Assembly (NCBI GenBank): GCA_033549365.1
Contig: JAWSUF010000006.1
Span: 62,001 to 126,000 of the forward strand
DNA from: Acidobacteriota bacterium
Lineage (GTDB): Bacteria > Acidobacteriota > Aminicenantia > Aminicenantales > Saccharicenantaceae
DNA length: 64,000 nucleotides
Reading direction: 5' to 3'
This document shows, piece by piece, positions 34,446-44,218 of the stretch (position 1 is the stretch's first letter; every line of letters starts with the position of its first letter). The notes beneath the pieces were generated by a model. It saw only the letters and a list, made by a program, of their open reading frames with translations. It did no database searches and was not told the DNA's origin. The translations under genes and the position numbers were made by a program.

Positions 34446-35771
34446 TTACAGGCCCTTGCTCATGGCATTCAGAAAGTCCTGGTTCGTCTTGGTTTTGCCC
34501 AGTTTTTCGGCCAGAAGTTCCATGGCTTCGACTTCATTGAGCTGACTCAGAACCTTGCGGAGAATCCAGATCCGGTTGAGATCGACGTCGTCGATGAGCA
34601 GTTCTTCCTTGCGGGTTCCGGACCGGGTGATGTCGATGGCCGGGAACAACCGCTTGTCGACCAGACGGCGGTCGAGGTTGATTTCCATGTTGCCGGTTCC
34701 CTTGAATTCCTCGAAAATGACCTCGTCCATCCGGCTTCCGGTGTCGACCAGGGCCGTCGCCATGATGGTGAGGCTGCCGCCCTCTTCGATCTTGCGGGCG
34801 GAACCGAAGAATTTCTTGGGTTTGTTCAAGGCGTTGGCATCGATACCGCCCGAGAGGACCTTCCCCGAAGGCGGAACGATGGCGTTATGAGCCCGGGCCA
34901 GTCGTGTGATGGAGTCGAGGAGAATGACCACGTCCCTCTTGATTTCAACAAGTCTTTTGGCCTTTTCGAGGACAATGTTGGTCACCTGGGCGTTCCGCGT
35001 CGGAGGCTCATCGAAGGTGGAAGCGACAACTTCGCCGGAGACGCTTCTTCTGAAATCCGTGACTTCCTCCGGCCTTTCGGCGATGAGAAGAACGATGAGG
35101 TACATCTCGGGATGGTTTTTCTCGATGGAATTGGCGATGGTTTTGAGCAGGGTCGTTTTTCCGGCCCGGGGCGGCGAGACAATCAGGCCCCTCTGTCCCT
35201 TGCCGATGGGGGTCAGCAGCTCCATGATCCGGGCGCACATGTTTTTGGGGTTGCCGTCCTGGAGCTTGATGAGTTCGTAAGGATACAGGGGGGTCAGGCC
35301 TTCGAACTTGACGTTCCGCCGCATTTCGATGATGACGTCGGGATGGAGGAAGTTGACGGCTTCGATTTTAATGAGAGCGAAATATTTCTCGCCGTTTTTA
35401 GGAGCGCGGACGACGCCCGAGATCGTGTCGCCCGTGCGGAGCTGGAATTTGCGGATCTGAGAGGGAGAGACATAGATGTCGTCCTGGCTGGGCAGGTAGC
35501 TGAACTCCGGAGCCCGCAGGAACCCGAACCCGTCTTCCAGACACTCCAGGACGCCCTCGGAAAACAACAATCCCTGTTTCTTGGCCTGGGCTTCGAAAAT
35601 CTTGAAAATCACATGGTGCTTGCTGACATTTTCGATCTCGTCCTCGGGAATGTCCATGGAGGCCGCGATCTTCTTGATCTGGGCGATGTCCTTTTCTTCC
35701 AGGTCGACGAGATTGTACTCTTTCATAACTTTACCTCGTTGTTTGGATTTGTTGTTGGCCGTGTCTTCCAT
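34446..35771 (-). CDS. rho: Transcription termination factor Rho
   Basis: 441 residues. The N-terminal helical domain ([21 protein letters not shown]) and RNA-binding cold-shock-like domain ([31 protein letters not shown]) precede the hexameric ATPase with Walker [25 protein letters not shown], Walker [17 protein letters not shown], the Q-loop and R-loop region SGGIDANAL and the arginine-finger block [17 protein letters not shown]. It ends typically with LNAMSKGL. The ATG at 35771 has GGAGG at a somewhat long distance; an internal ATG at 35726 with GAGG also gives a plausible start ([13 protein letters not shown]). It follows lon by 37 bases and is probably at the end of the tig-clpP-clpX-lon unit. 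Confidence 0.97.
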   Translation of the reverse strand: MEDTANNKSKQRGKVMKEYNLVDLEEKDIAQIKKIAASMDIPEDEIENVSKHHVIFKIFEAQAKKQGLLFSEGVLECLEDGFGFLRAPEFSYLPSQDDIYVSPSQIRKFQLRTGDTISGVVRAPKNGEKYFALIKIEAVNFLHPDVIIEMRRNVKFEGLTPLYPYELIKLQDGNPKNMCARIMELLTPIGKGQRGLIVSPPRAGKTTLLKTIANSIEKNHPEMYLIVLLIAERPEEVTDFRRSVSGEVVASTFDEPPTRNAQVTNIVLEKAKRLVEIKRDVVILLDSITRLARAHNAIVPPSGKVLSGGIDANALNKPKKFFGSARKIEEGGSLTIMATALVDTGSRMDEVIFEEFKGTGNMEINLDRRLVDKRLFPAIDITRSGTRKEELLIDDVDLNRIWILRKVLSQLNEVEAMELLAEKLGKTKTNQDFLNAMSKGL

Positions 35772-35808
35772 GTGGGTCTTTCCTCCGTTGTCCTTTTCGC
35801 CCCGGACA

Positions 35809-38208
35809 TCAGTTCGTCAGCTGGGGCTCCTTCACGTTTTCCTTGCAGGATATGTCCGCCTTGTCCGCGGGCTGAGGCGGCAGGGGCCGGGTCAGAACGA
35901 GTTTCAGCACCTCGTCCATGTTTTCGACAAGATGGATGGTCATGTTCTGCTTGAGATTTTTCGGCAGATCCTTGAGGTCGGCCTTGTTGTCGAAAGGCAG
36001 GATCGCCTCGCGCATGCCTTCCCGGTAAGCGGCCAGGAGTTTTTCCTTGATGCCGCCGACGGGAAGGACCTTGCCTTTCAGCGTGATCTCTCCGCTCATG
36101 ACGATCCTTTTGTTCACAGGAATGTCGGTGAGCAGCGAGATGATGGAGACGGCGATGGTGATTCCGGCCGAGGGCCCTTCCTTGGGGGTGGCGCCTTCGG
36201 GAACGTGAACATGGATATCGAAATTTTTATGGAGTTCGCGGCCGATGTCCAGTTCACAGATCTTGCCCCGGACATAGCTGAAGGCCGCTTGGGCGGATTC
36301 CTGCATGATTTCCCCGAGATGTCCGGTCAGAGTGAAGCTGCCTTTGCCGTGGGTTTTCATGGCTTCGAAGGTCAGCAGTTCGCCTCCGAACTCCGTCCAG
36401 GCCATGCCGATGGAAACGCCCACCTCGTCCGCCTTGTCGATTTCCATGCGGCGGAATTTCGGAATTCCGAGAAAGGTCTCGATATTCCGAGGCGTGACCG
36501 TCACCTTATGGCCCTTCCCCTTGGAAACAACCTGTTTGGCCACTTTGCGGCAGACCGTCGTGATTTCACGCTCCAGGTTCCGGACACCGGCTTCCCGGGT
36601 GTAGCTGTCGATGATTTTCAGAAGGGCCCGGTCGCTGAACCGCAGGTTGTCCGCCGTCAGGCCGTGCGCTTCCATCTGCTTGGGCAGGAGGAACTTCTTG
36701 CCGATCTGGAGTTTTTCCTCCTCCATATATCCGGGAATCCGGATGATTTCCATGCGATCAATGAGGGGCTTGGGGATGGGTTCCAGCATGTTGGCCGTGA
36801 CGACGAACATGACTTGGGACAGGTCGAAATCGGTATCGATATAGTGGTCCAGGAAGGTGTTGTTCTGTTCGGGATCCAAAACTTCCATCAGGGCGGAAGC
36901 CGGATCGCCGCGGAAGTCCATGCTCATCTTGTCGACTTCGTCCAGGAGAAAGACGGGGTTCTTGGTCCCCGAGCGCTTGATCATTTGAATGATACGGCCC
37001 GGGTAGGCCCCGATATAGGTCCGGCGATGGCCCCGGATTTCGGCCTCGTCGCGGACCCCGCCCAGGGACAGTCGGACGAATTTTCGTCCCGTCGCCCGGG
37101 CGATGGACTTGCCCAGCGAACTCTTTCCGACGCCCGGCGGCCCGAGAAACGCCAGGATGACGCCGCGCGGATTTTTAACAAGCTGGCGGATCGAAAGGTA
37201 TTCCAGGATTCTTTCCTTGACCTTATCCAATCCGTAGTGATCTTCGTTGAGAATGCGTTCGGCTTCCTTGAGATCACGTTTCTCGCGGGATTTCTTGTTC
37301 CAGGGCATGGCGATGAGCCAATCCAGGTAGTTCCGGCTGACCGTCGCTTCGGCCGACATGGGGGGCATGGCCTCAAGCCGCTCGATCTCCTTGAGGGCCT
37401 TTTCCTCGGCATCGGCCGGCATGCGGGCCTGGGAGACCTTACGCCTCAATTCCTCGATCTCGTTCGGCTGGTCTTCCTTCCTCTGGCCGGGGGTGCTCAT
37501 CATGCCCTTGATCCCGGCCTCTTTGTAGCCGCGCCGTTTGCCGCTTTTTTCCCCTTCGCGCGGCATGGCGGAATGAATCTTGAGAATCTCGTTTTCCAGG
37601 ATGAAATGCAGGCGTCTCAATCGTTCGTGACTGTGAATCGTTTCGAGGATATTCTGCTTTTCTTCAAGCGGGAGATGGATATGAGAGGCGATGATGTCCG
37701 CAATGCGGTCGGGCGTGTTTTCCCTCAATGCGGGGATGATCGAATCCATGTTGGCGTGCTGGTTGATTTTGAGATACTCCTCGAAAAGGACCAGGACTCT
37801 CTTCAGGAGGTCCTTTGAGGCCGCCGGAGAGGCGCCTTCGGCTTCATGGACGACCTTGGCCAGAATCTGATAGTACGGATAAGTGCTGAGGTATTCGATG
37901 ATCCGGGCCCGGGCCTTTCCCTCGACAATGACCTTCATGTTCTTGTCGTCGGTCTTGACGGTCCGGATGATCCGGGCGGTCACGCCCACGGAGTAAATGT
38001 CGCGCGGCGACGGATTGTCGACGGACGCATCCATCTGGGCCGCCAGAAAGATCATCTTGTCCTTTTCCGCGGCTTTTTCCAGAGCCTGGATGGACGACGG
38101 CCGCCCGACGATAAACGGGACCAGTGTGGAAGGAAAAACCACGAGATCCCGAAGAGGAATCAAGGGGATATTGCGGATGATTTCGTTTTTTTCCGGGGAA
38201 TCAGCCAT
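35809..38208 (-). CDS. lon: ATP-dependent protease La
   Basis: 799 residues, standard LonA length. The N-terminal substrate domain starts [22 protein letters not shown]; the AAA+ module has Walker [16 protein letters not shown], Walker [11 protein letters not shown] and the sensor region [21 protein letters not shown]. The protease domain carries the catalytic Ser in [10 protein letters not shown] (about residue 680) and the Lys in [11 protein letters not shown] (about residue 721). It degrades misfolded and regulatory proteins. The start lies 3 bases after the clpX stop. It is part of a protein-quality-control cluster with clpX, clpP and tig. No second lon is present in the window. Confidence 0.97.
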   Translation of the reverse strand: MADSPEKNEIIRNIPLIPLRDLVVFPSTLVPFIVGRPSSIQALEKAAEKDKMIFLAAQMDASVDNPSPRDIYSVGVTARIIRTVKTDDKNMKVIVEGKARARIIEYLSTYPYYQILAKVVHEAEGASPAASKDLLKRVLVLFEEYLKINQHANMDSIIPALRENTPDRIADIIASHIHLPLEEKQNILETIHSHERLRRLHFILENEILKIHSAMPREGEKSGKRRGYKEAGIKGMMSTPGQRKEDQPNEIEELRRKVSQARMPADAEEKALKEIERLEAMPPMSAEATVSRNYLDWLIAMPWNKKSREKRDLKEAERILNEDHYGLDKVKERILEYLSIRQLVKNPRGVILAFLGPPGVGKSSLGKSIARATGRKFVRLSLGGVRDEAEIRGHRRTYIGAYPGRIIQMIKRSGTKNPVFLLDEVDKMSMDFRGDPASALMEVLDPEQNNTFLDHYIDTDFDLSQVMFVVTANMLEPIPKPLIDRMEIIRIPGYMEEEKLQIGKKFLLPKQMEAHGLTADNLRFSDRALLKIIDSYTREAGVRNLEREITTVCRKVAKQVVSKGKGHKVTVTPRNIETFLGIPKFRRMEIDKADEVGVSIGMAWTEFGGELLTFEAMKTHGKGSFTLTGHLGEIMQESAQAAFSYVRGKICELDIGRELHKNFDIHVHVPEGATPKEGPSAGITIAVSIISLLTDIPVNKRIVMSGEITLKGKVLPVGGIKEKLLAAYREGMREAILPFDNKADLKDLPKNLKQNMTIHLVENMDEVLKLVLTRPLPPQPADKADISCKENVKEPQLTN

Positions 38209-38211
38209 GAA

Positions 38212-39483
38212 TCATACTCCTACGGCCCGCATGAGCCTTTCGAAACTCAACTCTTCGTCTTCCACCATGTCCCGGGTGATTTCGATGGACATCCCCAGGC
38301 TCTCCGACGGCAGGTGGTACATGATATCCAGCATGAGATTTTCCATGATGGCCCGCAAGCCGCGGGCTCCCAGTTTCCGCTCCATTGTCTTTCGGGCGAT
38401 GGCGGCCAGGGCCTCGTCCGTAAAGCGCAGATCGACGCCCTCCAGACCACAGATTTTCCGGTACTGCCGGATGAGGGAATTTCTGGGCTTGGCGAGAACT
38501 TCCACCAGGTCTTTTTCGGACAGCTCGGAAAATGCGGCGATGACGGGAATGCGCCCGACGAGTTCCGGAATGAGCCCGTATTTGATGAGATCCTGCGGAG
38601 TCAGGCGATTCAGGAGATCATTCACAGACTGCGCATTCCGGATTTGTGCGGGCGGTCCGGTTCGGAAACCCATCTGGGACCGGCCCAGACGTTCCGCGAT
38701 GATATCGTCCAAGCCGACAAAGGCGCCGCCGCAAATGAAGAGGATGTGAGTGGTGTCGATGGGGATGAATTCCTGGTGGGGATGCTTTCTTCCACCCTGA
38801 GGCGGGACGTTGGCCACCGTGCCTTCGATGATTTTGAGCAGGGCCTGCTGGACGCCCTCTCCGGACACATCCCGGGTAATGGACGGATTCTCGCTTTTGC
38901 GACCGATCTTGTCGATTTCATCGATATAGATGATGCCTTTCTGGGCCTTCTCCGGGCTGTTCCCGGCGGCATGCAAAAGCTTAAGAAGCGTGTTCTCGAC
39001 ATCTTCGCCGACATAACCCGCCTCTGTCAGGGTCGTGGCGTCGGCGATGGCGAAGGGAACCGAGAGCATGCGGGCCAGGGTCTGGGCCATGAGGGTTTTC
39101 CCGGTGCCCGTGGGCCCGATCAGAAGGATGTTGCTCTTGGCCAACTCAACGTCCCGGTCCTCCTCCTGGGAGAGTTGAATCCTTTTGTAATGATTGTAAA
39201 CGGCGACGGCCACTTTCTTTTTCGCCGTATCCTGGCCGATGATATAGGCGTCCAGTTCGTTCTTGATTTCCCGCGGCGTCGGGCACTCTCCCGGAATCGG
39301 CGCCTGATTTTCAGAAACCGGCGTATTCTTCTCGCTGAAAATCGACGAAGCGGTTCGGACACAATGATCACAGATGGTGACACCTCCCCGGCCGGCGATC
39401 ATTTTCACGGCCTGGTCCTGGCCTCGGCCGCAGAAACTGCATCGGATCGGCTCAGGAGCTCGGCCTTGAGGTTTATCTGTCAT
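38212..39483 (-). CDS. clpX: ClpX, ATPase subunit of the ClpXP protease
   Basis: 423 residues. The N-terminal zinc-binding domain has [11 protein letters not shown] and ICDHCV (two CxxC pairs), then [17 protein letters not shown], Walker [16 protein letters not shown], the pore loop AGYVGEDVE, Walker [16 protein letters not shown] and the RKH loop [15 protein letters not shown]. The C-terminal small domain ([18 protein letters not shown]) contains the expected arginine sensor, and the IGF-like ClpP-contact region corresponds to LGRSQMGFR. The ATG at 39483 with GAGAGAGAACG upstream is preferred to one eight codons earlier. It lies 64 bases after clpP and 3 bases before lon. Confidence 0.97.
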   Translation of the reverse strand: MTDKPQGRAPEPIRCSFCGRGQDQAVKMIAGRGGVTICDHCVRTASSIFSEKNTPVSENQAPIPGECPTPREIKNELDAYIIGQDTAKKKVAVAVYNHYKRIQLSQEEDRDVELAKSNILLIGPTGTGKTLMAQTLARMLSVPFAIADATTLTEAGYVGEDVENTLLKLLHAAGNSPEKAQKGIIYIDEIDKIGRKSENPSITRDVSGEGVQQALLKIIEGTVANVPPQGGRKHPHQEFIPIDTTHILFICGGAFVGLDDIIAERLGRSQMGFRTGPPAQIRNAQSVNDLLNRLTPQDLIKYGLIPELVGRIPVIAAFSELSEKDLVEVLAKPRNSLIRQYRKICGLEGVDLRFTDEALAAIARKTMERKLGARGLRAIMENLMLDIMYHLPSESLGMSIEITRDMVEDEELSFERLMRAVGV

Positions 39484-39547
39484 CGTTCTCTCTCGCGTTG
39501 TTTGCATTCACGGCCCGGACAGTCCGGCGGTGACATCCGGGGAAAAA

Positions 39548-40147
39548 TCACCGGCCGCTTTTTTCCGATCCGGATGCGATGATATGGTCCACCAGACCGT
39601 ATTCGAGGGCCTGTTCGGGCGTCATGATGAAGTCCCTCTCAATATCCGCCTGAATCTTATCCTGAGGTTGACGGGAATGCCGGGTGAGAATCCCGTTGAG
39701 AATTTCCCTCATTCTCAGGATTTCCTTGGCCTGAATGGCGACATCCGTGGCCTGACCCTGGAATCCGCCGAAAGGCTGGTGCAGAATGATCCGGGAATGG
39801 GGAAGCGCATATCTCTTGCCGGGTGTTCCCCCGGACAACAGGACGGCGGCCATGCTGGCGGCCTGGCCGACGCAGATCGTGGCAATGTCGGATTTGATAT
39901 ACTGCATGGTGTCGTAAACGGCAAGGCCCGCGGTGATGCTTCCCCCGGGCGAATTGATGTAAATCGAGATGTCCCTGTCCGTGCCCCGCGTCTCCAGAAA
40001 AAGGAGCTGGGCGATCACGGCGTTGGCGGTGTTGTCGTCGATCGCGGACCCGAGAAAAATGATTCCGTCTTTCAGAAGGCGGGAATAGATGTCGTAAGCC
40101 CGCTCACTGCGGCCATCCTGTTCGACAACAAAGGGGATCAACGTCAT
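39548..40147 (-). CDS. clpP: ClpP peptidase subunit
   Basis: 199 residues. The catalytic triad is visible as Ser98 (GQAASMAA), His123 (ILHQPFGG) and Asp172 (ERDFIMT), each at the canonical spacing. The N-terminus [24 protein letters not shown] is the usual ClpP opening with a very short propeptide. It forms the barrel that ClpX feeds. The gene is 9 bases downstream of tig and upstream of clpX, the classic tig-clpP-clpX order of bacteria. No second clpP is seen. Confidence 0.97.
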   Translation of the reverse strand: MTLIPFVVEQDGRSERAYDIYSRLLKDGIIFLGSAIDDNTANAVIAQLLFLETRGTDRDISIYINSPGGSITAGLAVYDTMQYIKSDIATICVGQAASMAAVLLSGGTPGKRYALPHSRIILHQPFGGFQGQATDVAIQAKEILRMREILNGILTRHSRQPQDKIQADIERDFIMTPEQALEYGLVDHIIASGSEKSGR

Positions 40148-40156
40148 GGGAAGTCT

Positions 40157-41437
40157 TTATTTAATTATAGCGTTTCCAACCAGAAAGTCAACCGTCTTGC
40201 GAATCAGGAGATTTTCCCTGACGGCCTCCAGGCGCCCCCTTTCCTGGAGATTCTCATAAAGGGCATCAGGTTGAACGCCCTCGGCCCCGGCCAGGGCGGC
40301 GATTTCTTCACGGATGTCCTCAGGCGTGACATGGAACCCCTCTCTTTTGGCGATCTCATGAAGCACAATCCTGTTTTTGATGTTGCGACGGGCCTGATTC
40401 CTGGCGTCGGTTTTCAGGATGTCCGCCGTCTCGGCCGTCAACGGTCCTCCTCGGGGAAGCGATGCCGCCAGATGTCTCAGGACAACCGCCATTTCGTGTT
40501 CAACCAGGGATTCCGGGGGCTCGAGCGTCACGCTCTCCGTAAAGGTTTTGACGACTTCCGCCGCCGTCTCTTTCTTCGCCGAATCCTTGCGGGCGGCCCG
40601 CAGCCGGTCCCGGATATCGGTCTTGAGGGCATCCAGATTCTCGTAGGCGCCCAGCCTCTTGGCAAACTCGTCGTCAAGTTCGGGAAGTTTCTTTTCCTTG
40701 ATTTCACTCACACGGAGGCGGTATTCCACATCCCGTCCGGCCAATTTGCGGTTGGCGTGGTTTTCGTCGTAAGTCGTTGTCAAGATCCGTTCTCCGCCGG
40801 GCGGAATTCCGGGCAGATGCTCGTTCAGGAAAGGTTCGTTCCCGGAATGGCCGGCAAGAACAACGGCTTTGTCGACGGGCAGGAGTTTTCGGGATTTGAG
40901 ATCCTTGCCTTGCATTTCGATAACGACATAATCGCCGTCCTGAACTCCGCGCGCCTCGACGGGAACATATTCCGCCGCCTGATTTCGAAGGTCCTCGACG
41001 GCCTTGAGAACATCCTCGTCCCGAACCTCCTCCTCCCCCTTCCCCTCGATTTGGATCGCCCGGTAATCCGGAAGATCGAAATCGGGAATGACCTCAAAAG
41101 AGACCCGGGCGCGCAGCATTCCGCCTTCCGGGAAATCCAGCTCCTCGATGAGAGGCGTCCCGACCGGCTCCATGCCTCGCGTTTTCAGCTCCTGTTCGAG
41201 AAATCTGGGAATCAGGGATTCCACGGCCGAATGCCGGATGTCTTCGGCATAAAGACGGCGAACATGTTCGACCGGAGCCTTTCCGGCCCGGAAACCGGGA
41301 ATACGAACCCGCGAGGCGTAAGTTTTCGCGGCGATGTCCAGTTCCTTTTGAACATCTTCCTCCGGAACGACGAGATCGATTTCTCTTCGGCTCGGTCCGA
41401 GTGTTTTCAGATCGTTTTTCTGATTCTCATGGTCCAT
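40157..41437 (-). CDS. tig: Trigger factor, ribosome-bound chaperone
   Basis: 426 residues. The ribosome-docking signature is GFRAGKAPVEHVRRLY (family GFRxGKxP), after a first beta strand rich in charged residues. The PPIase (FKBP-like) domain covers about 150-245 (DGDYVVIEMQGKDL, HLPGIPPGGERIL) and the helical C-terminal arms follow. It holds nascent chains at the exit tunnel. The start is set at 41437 because AGGTGA lies just upstream; longer in-frame readings run through the tRNA gene and are not translated. It is the first protein gene after tRNA-Leu and heads the clpP-clpX-lon series. Confidence 0.94.
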   Translation of the reverse strand: MDHENQKNDLKTLGPSRREIDLVVPEEDVQKELDIAAKTYASRVRIPGFRAGKAPVEHVRRLYAEDIRHSAVESLIPRFLEQELKTRGMEPVGTPLIEELDFPEGGMLRARVSFEVIPDFDLPDYRAIQIEGKGEEEVRDEDVLKAVEDLRNQAAEYVPVEARGVQDGDYVVIEMQGKDLKSRKLLPVDKAVVLAGHSGNEPFLNEHLPGIPPGGERILTTTYDENHANRKLAGRDVEYRLRVSEIKEKKLPELDDEFAKRLGAYENLDALKTDIRDRLRAARKDSAKKETAAEVVKTFTESVTLEPPESLVEHEMAVVLRHLAASLPRGGPLTAETADILKTDARNQARRNIKNRIVLHEIAKREGFHVTPEDIREEIAALAGAEGVQPDALYENLQERGRLEAVRENLLIRKTVDFLVGNAIIK

Positions 41438-41489
41438 GATTTCACCTGTCGGGCTCGAAGGCCCACGCCGTGTTTCCCGGGTGGGAGAA

Positions 41490-41574
41490 TGGGCAGAGCG
41501 GGACTCGAACCCGCACTCCTTCATCAGGAACTAGGTCCTAAGCCTAGCGCGTCTGCCGATTCCGCCACCTGCCC
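41490..41574 (-). tRNA. tRNA-Leu, anticodon UAG
   Basis: 85 bases on the minus strand including discriminator A at 41490. The acceptor arms GGGCAGG and (T)CTGCCC pair with one G-T. The anticodon stem GCTAGG/CCTAG(T) encloses the loop CTTAGGA, giving anticodon TAG (reads CUN leucine codons). The long variable arm and the GGTTCGAGTCCC T-arm fit a class II leucine tRNA. CCA is not encoded. It lies directly upstream of tig and downstream of a good promoter, so tRNA and chaperone may be transcribed together. Confidence 0.93.
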
Positions 41575-41675
41575 TTCTCATTGCGTCCATCGTGTGAAAC
41601 GGCATATTTTTGCGGGATCCGCGTTTCCTGGGATGCTTCATGCGTCGGTTTGCGGGATGCCGGATTCGGAAAACC

Positions 41676-41705
41676 ATTATTAACATACGCCCCGCCTGTT
41701 GTCAA
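41676..41705 (-). promoter_or_regulatory. Strong promoter upstream of tRNA-Leu and tig
   Basis: On the minus strand: TTGACA (41705-41700), 18-base spacer, AATAAT (41681-41676), about 100 bases before the tRNA 5' end. Confidence 0.6.
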
Positions 41706-41746
41706 GAATTCCGAATGCCGTCCGGCCCGCTGAAAACCCGGCGACC

Positions 41747-43576
41747 TCAGCGCAGAAGGGCCCTGAGTTTGTCGGCCAGGCCGGCATCGAGGCCTTGGAG
41801 TATGCCCAGGATGTCTCTGGCCCGGGTCTGATCTCCAAGCTGAATGTAAGCAATCGCCAAATTGTACTGAAATGTCGGATTGTTCGGCACCAACTCCACA
41901 CACTTTCTGAGGGGTTCCAGGGCTTCCTCGTATCTCTTCATCTGCAGGTATCCGTAGCCGACGGCATTGCATCCCTGGGGATCGTCCGGGACCAACTCGG
42001 TGTATTGGCTGAAAGCCTCAACGGCTTCCGGCCACCTCTTGAGTTGAGCGTGGCAGGTTCCGATATTGAACCAGGCCGCAGCGTATTTCGGGTTGATCTC
42101 CAGGCTCTGCTGAAAGGCGGAGAGGGCCTCGTCTAATCGGCCCTGTTTTTGATGGATGACGCCCAGGTTGTATACGGAAAGTTCATTCTTGGGATTGAGA
42201 TCGATGATTTTCCGGGCCGCCGCCACGGCTTTTTCGCCCTCCCCCCCTTCGTCATACATTTTCAAAATCTGGGCGTAATAGCCCCTGGCATTGTCCGGAA
42301 TATTGCGGGCCAGAATTTCATAGGCTTCTTCCGCCTTGTCCAGCCGGCCTCCTTTTTTGTAGGCATCCGCAGCCTGCAGAAGTACGGCGGGATCTTCCGG
42401 GGCAAGATTTCCGGCCCGAACCCAGGCATCGCCGGCCTGGATCTGATCTCCCAGCGCCGCCCAGATTTCACCCAGCTTGCGGGCGCCGCTGTAAGCGTTT
42501 TCAGGTTCAAGCTTCAGGAAGGCTTCCAGAGCGGCCGCCGCACGGCGCATATCTTTTTTTTGCTCAAAGGCCAGAGCCAAATCATACTGGATCTCGGCAT
42601 TGAGGGGCGCCAGCGACACGGCTTTTTCCAGGGCCTTGACGGCCTCATCGTAGCTTGCCATTCTCATATAAACCGTGCCCATCCCCTTGTAGGCCTCGGC
42701 CCGTTTCGGATCGATGTCGGCGATTTTTTGAAAAGCCGTCAGCGCCGAGGCGTAGTCTTTCTGGTCACGGTAGATTCCGGCCAGCATGTTATGGATATCC
42801 AGCATGCTGTCGTCGATACGAACGGCGGATTCCAACTGAATCCGGGCGGTCATGAGCTCGTTTTGAGCCAGCGCCGCCTGGCCCAGCAACAGATGGCCTT
42901 CCAGGGTGCCGAAATAATCCTCGGGGAACATCGATTCGAGTTCGAGAGGATTGCCCGATCGGGACATGCCAAGAATGTTTTCCGACTTGATCCCCGCAAA
43001 GATCCTTTTTTCCATAATTAGAATCATGGCCACGACCCGGCCGTTCTGATCCATGGCGGCGGCCCCATTGAATGTTTCGGGAATGCGCACCAGCTCGATC
43101 TCCAGAAATTCCCGGGATCCGGACAGCCGGTGTTCTTTGCGGGCCACGCCGTTGAAGGGAACAATGATTCCCGCGTCGTTAGCCCCAACCAGAATCAAGG
43201 GGGTGTCCGGGCGCAACGGGCCTGAAGCCTCGATCATCAACGGCTGAAGTCTGCCCCGGACCCGAACCAGCGCCGTATTCATTTCCTTGTAGATGGAAAT
43301 CACGCCTTCGACTCTGAATCGCCGTCCCTTGACGTTCACGACCTCGGCCGAAGACGCCCGGCTGATCAGATTGTAAGGTATGGCGACAAGATCTTCCGCG
43401 ACGGCAAAACCGCTTCCCCGGCCGATTTCCTGCTGATTCGTTCCATAGGCCATAACGGCAACAACGCCCTGAGACGCCTGTTCAAATATCCGCTCGCTGT
43501 CCAACTGGGCGAAAAGACTTGATATGACAAGGCCGGCAAACGCGAATGAACAACAAAGAACGAGTCCCTTTTTCAT
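41747..43576 (-). CDS. Secreted TPR protein with an inactivated trypsin-like domain
   Basis: 609 residues. A signal peptide (hydrophobic to AQL at about 23) is followed by a trypsin-like fold at about 30-205 that resembles DegP-type domains (EIGRGSGFAVAEDL) but has lost the triad: the His position reads IPYNL (Asn69), the Asp position is NTALVRV, and the active-site GNSGG is FNGAAAM. From about 225 to the end there are roughly ten tetratricopeptide repeats (AYKGMGTVYMRMASYDEAVKALEKA is typical). It is probably a periplasmic scaffold or peptide-binding protein, not a protease. AGGAGG precedes the ATG and a promoter is readable upstream. It is a single gene next to tRNA-Leu. Confidence 0.85.
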   Translation of the reverse strand: MKKGLVLCCSFAFAGLVISSLFAQLDSERIFEQASQGVVAVMAYGTNQQEIGRGSGFAVAEDLVAIPYNLISRASSAEVVNVKGRRFRVEGVISIYKEMNTALVRVRGRLQPLMIEASGPLRPDTPLILVGANDAGIIVPFNGVARKEHRLSGSREFLEIELVRIPETFNGAAAMDQNGRVVAMILIMEKRIFAGIKSENILGMSRSGNPLELESMFPEDYFGTLEGHLLLGQAALAQNELMTARIQLESAVRIDDSMLDIHNMLAGIYRDQKDYASALTAFQKIADIDPKRAEAYKGMGTVYMRMASYDEAVKALEKAVSLAPLNAEIQYDLALAFEQKKDMRRAAAALEAFLKLEPENAYSGARKLGEIWAALGDQIQAGDAWVRAGNLAPEDPAVLLQAADAYKKGGRLDKAEEAYEILARNIPDNARGYYAQILKMYDEGGEGEKAVAAARKIIDLNPKNELSVYNLGVIHQKQGRLDEALSAFQQSLEINPKYAAAWFNIGTCHAQLKRWPEAVEAFSQYTELVPDDPQGCNAVGYGYLQMKRYEEALEPLRKCVELVPNNPTFQYNLAIAYIQLGDQTRARDILGILQGLDAGLADKLRALLR

Positions 43577-43600
43577 ACCGACACCTCCTATCTTGACCTT

Positions 43601-43630
43601 AATTTACATGCGCACCCAAGCTCATGTCAA
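43601..43630 (-). promoter_or_regulatory. Promoter of the TPR/pseudo-protease gene
   Basis: On the minus strand: TTGACA (43630-43625), 18-base spacer, TAAATT (43606-43601), 24 bases upstream of the ATG. Confidence 0.55.
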
Positions 43631-43657
43631 CAACACCCCACATCTTTTTCCCTCATG

Positions 43658-43686
43658 TTGACAAGACCCGGGTCCTTGGATAGCCT
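43658..43686 (+). promoter_or_regulatory. Promoter of the DUF2085 gene
   Basis: TTGACA at 43658-43663, 17-base spacer, TAGCCT at 43681-43686, only eight bases before the ATG at 43695. The -35 is perfect and the -10 weak. The transcript would have almost no leader, although AGGA lies four bases before the ATG. Confidence 0.4.
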
Positions 43687-43694
43687 AGGAATCC

Positions 43695-44186
43695 ATGAAT
43701 CTCCCGGCAAGATGGGTCCGGCGCGCGGTCTTGTCCGCAGGTTGTCTTTTGCTGGCCGCAATCGTCCTGGCTCCTCTGGCCGCCGCCGCCGGGCTTCGGG
43801 GCTCGGCTCTTCTTTATGCGATCTTCTCCCCTCATTGCCATCAGATCGCCGACCGCTGTTTTCATGTCTCCGGTTATCCCCTTGCCGTCTGTGGGCGTTG
43901 CCTCGGCGTGTATCTCGGCTTTTTTCTCGGCGCCCTCCTCTATCCGCTGACACAGTGGAGCCGTCGCAAGGCCACCCCCTCCCTGACCACGCTGGCCGTT
44001 TTTTCTCTTCCGATGGCGGTCGATGTCGCCGGAAATCTGTTTCAATTCTGGGCCAGCCCCCTGGGTCTTCGTTTGGCCGCCGGGGGAATTTGGGGAATCG
44101 TGCTGCCGTGGTATTTCATTCCCGGAGCGGCCGAAGCCGTTGTGTACAAATCAAAAAACTTGCATCTTCCCTGGAAAAAAACCTAG
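43695..44186 (+). CDS. DUF2085-family membrane protein
   Basis: 163 residues with about four membrane helices (around 10-33, 66-84, 95-115 and 122-142). The DUF2085 signature is IFSPHCHQIADRCFHVSGYPLAVCGRCLGVY: a Cys-His pair followed by a Cys-x2-Cys, which suggests a metal or thiol site at the membrane surface. The function of the family is not known to me. It is followed 32 bases later by another small membrane protein and then by a lipid kinase, so the three probably form one transcript. Confidence 0.82.
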   Translation: MNLPARWVRRAVLSAGCLLLAAIVLAPLAAAAGLRGSALLYAIFSPHCHQIADRCFHVSGYPLAVCGRCLGVYLGFFLGALLYPLTQWSRRKATPSLTTLAVFSLPMAVDVAGNLFQFWASPLGLRLAAGGIWGIVLPWYFIPGAAEAVVYKSKNLHLPWKKT

Positions 44187-44218
44187 AATAAGACACATCC
44201 GGAATGAAAGGAGATCCG

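Noticed and set aside
41438-41524. N-terminal extension of trigger factor
   Set aside because: The longer in-frame reading enters the tRNA-Leu gene and lacks a ribosome binding site, while the ATG at 41437 has AGGTGA and the family start.
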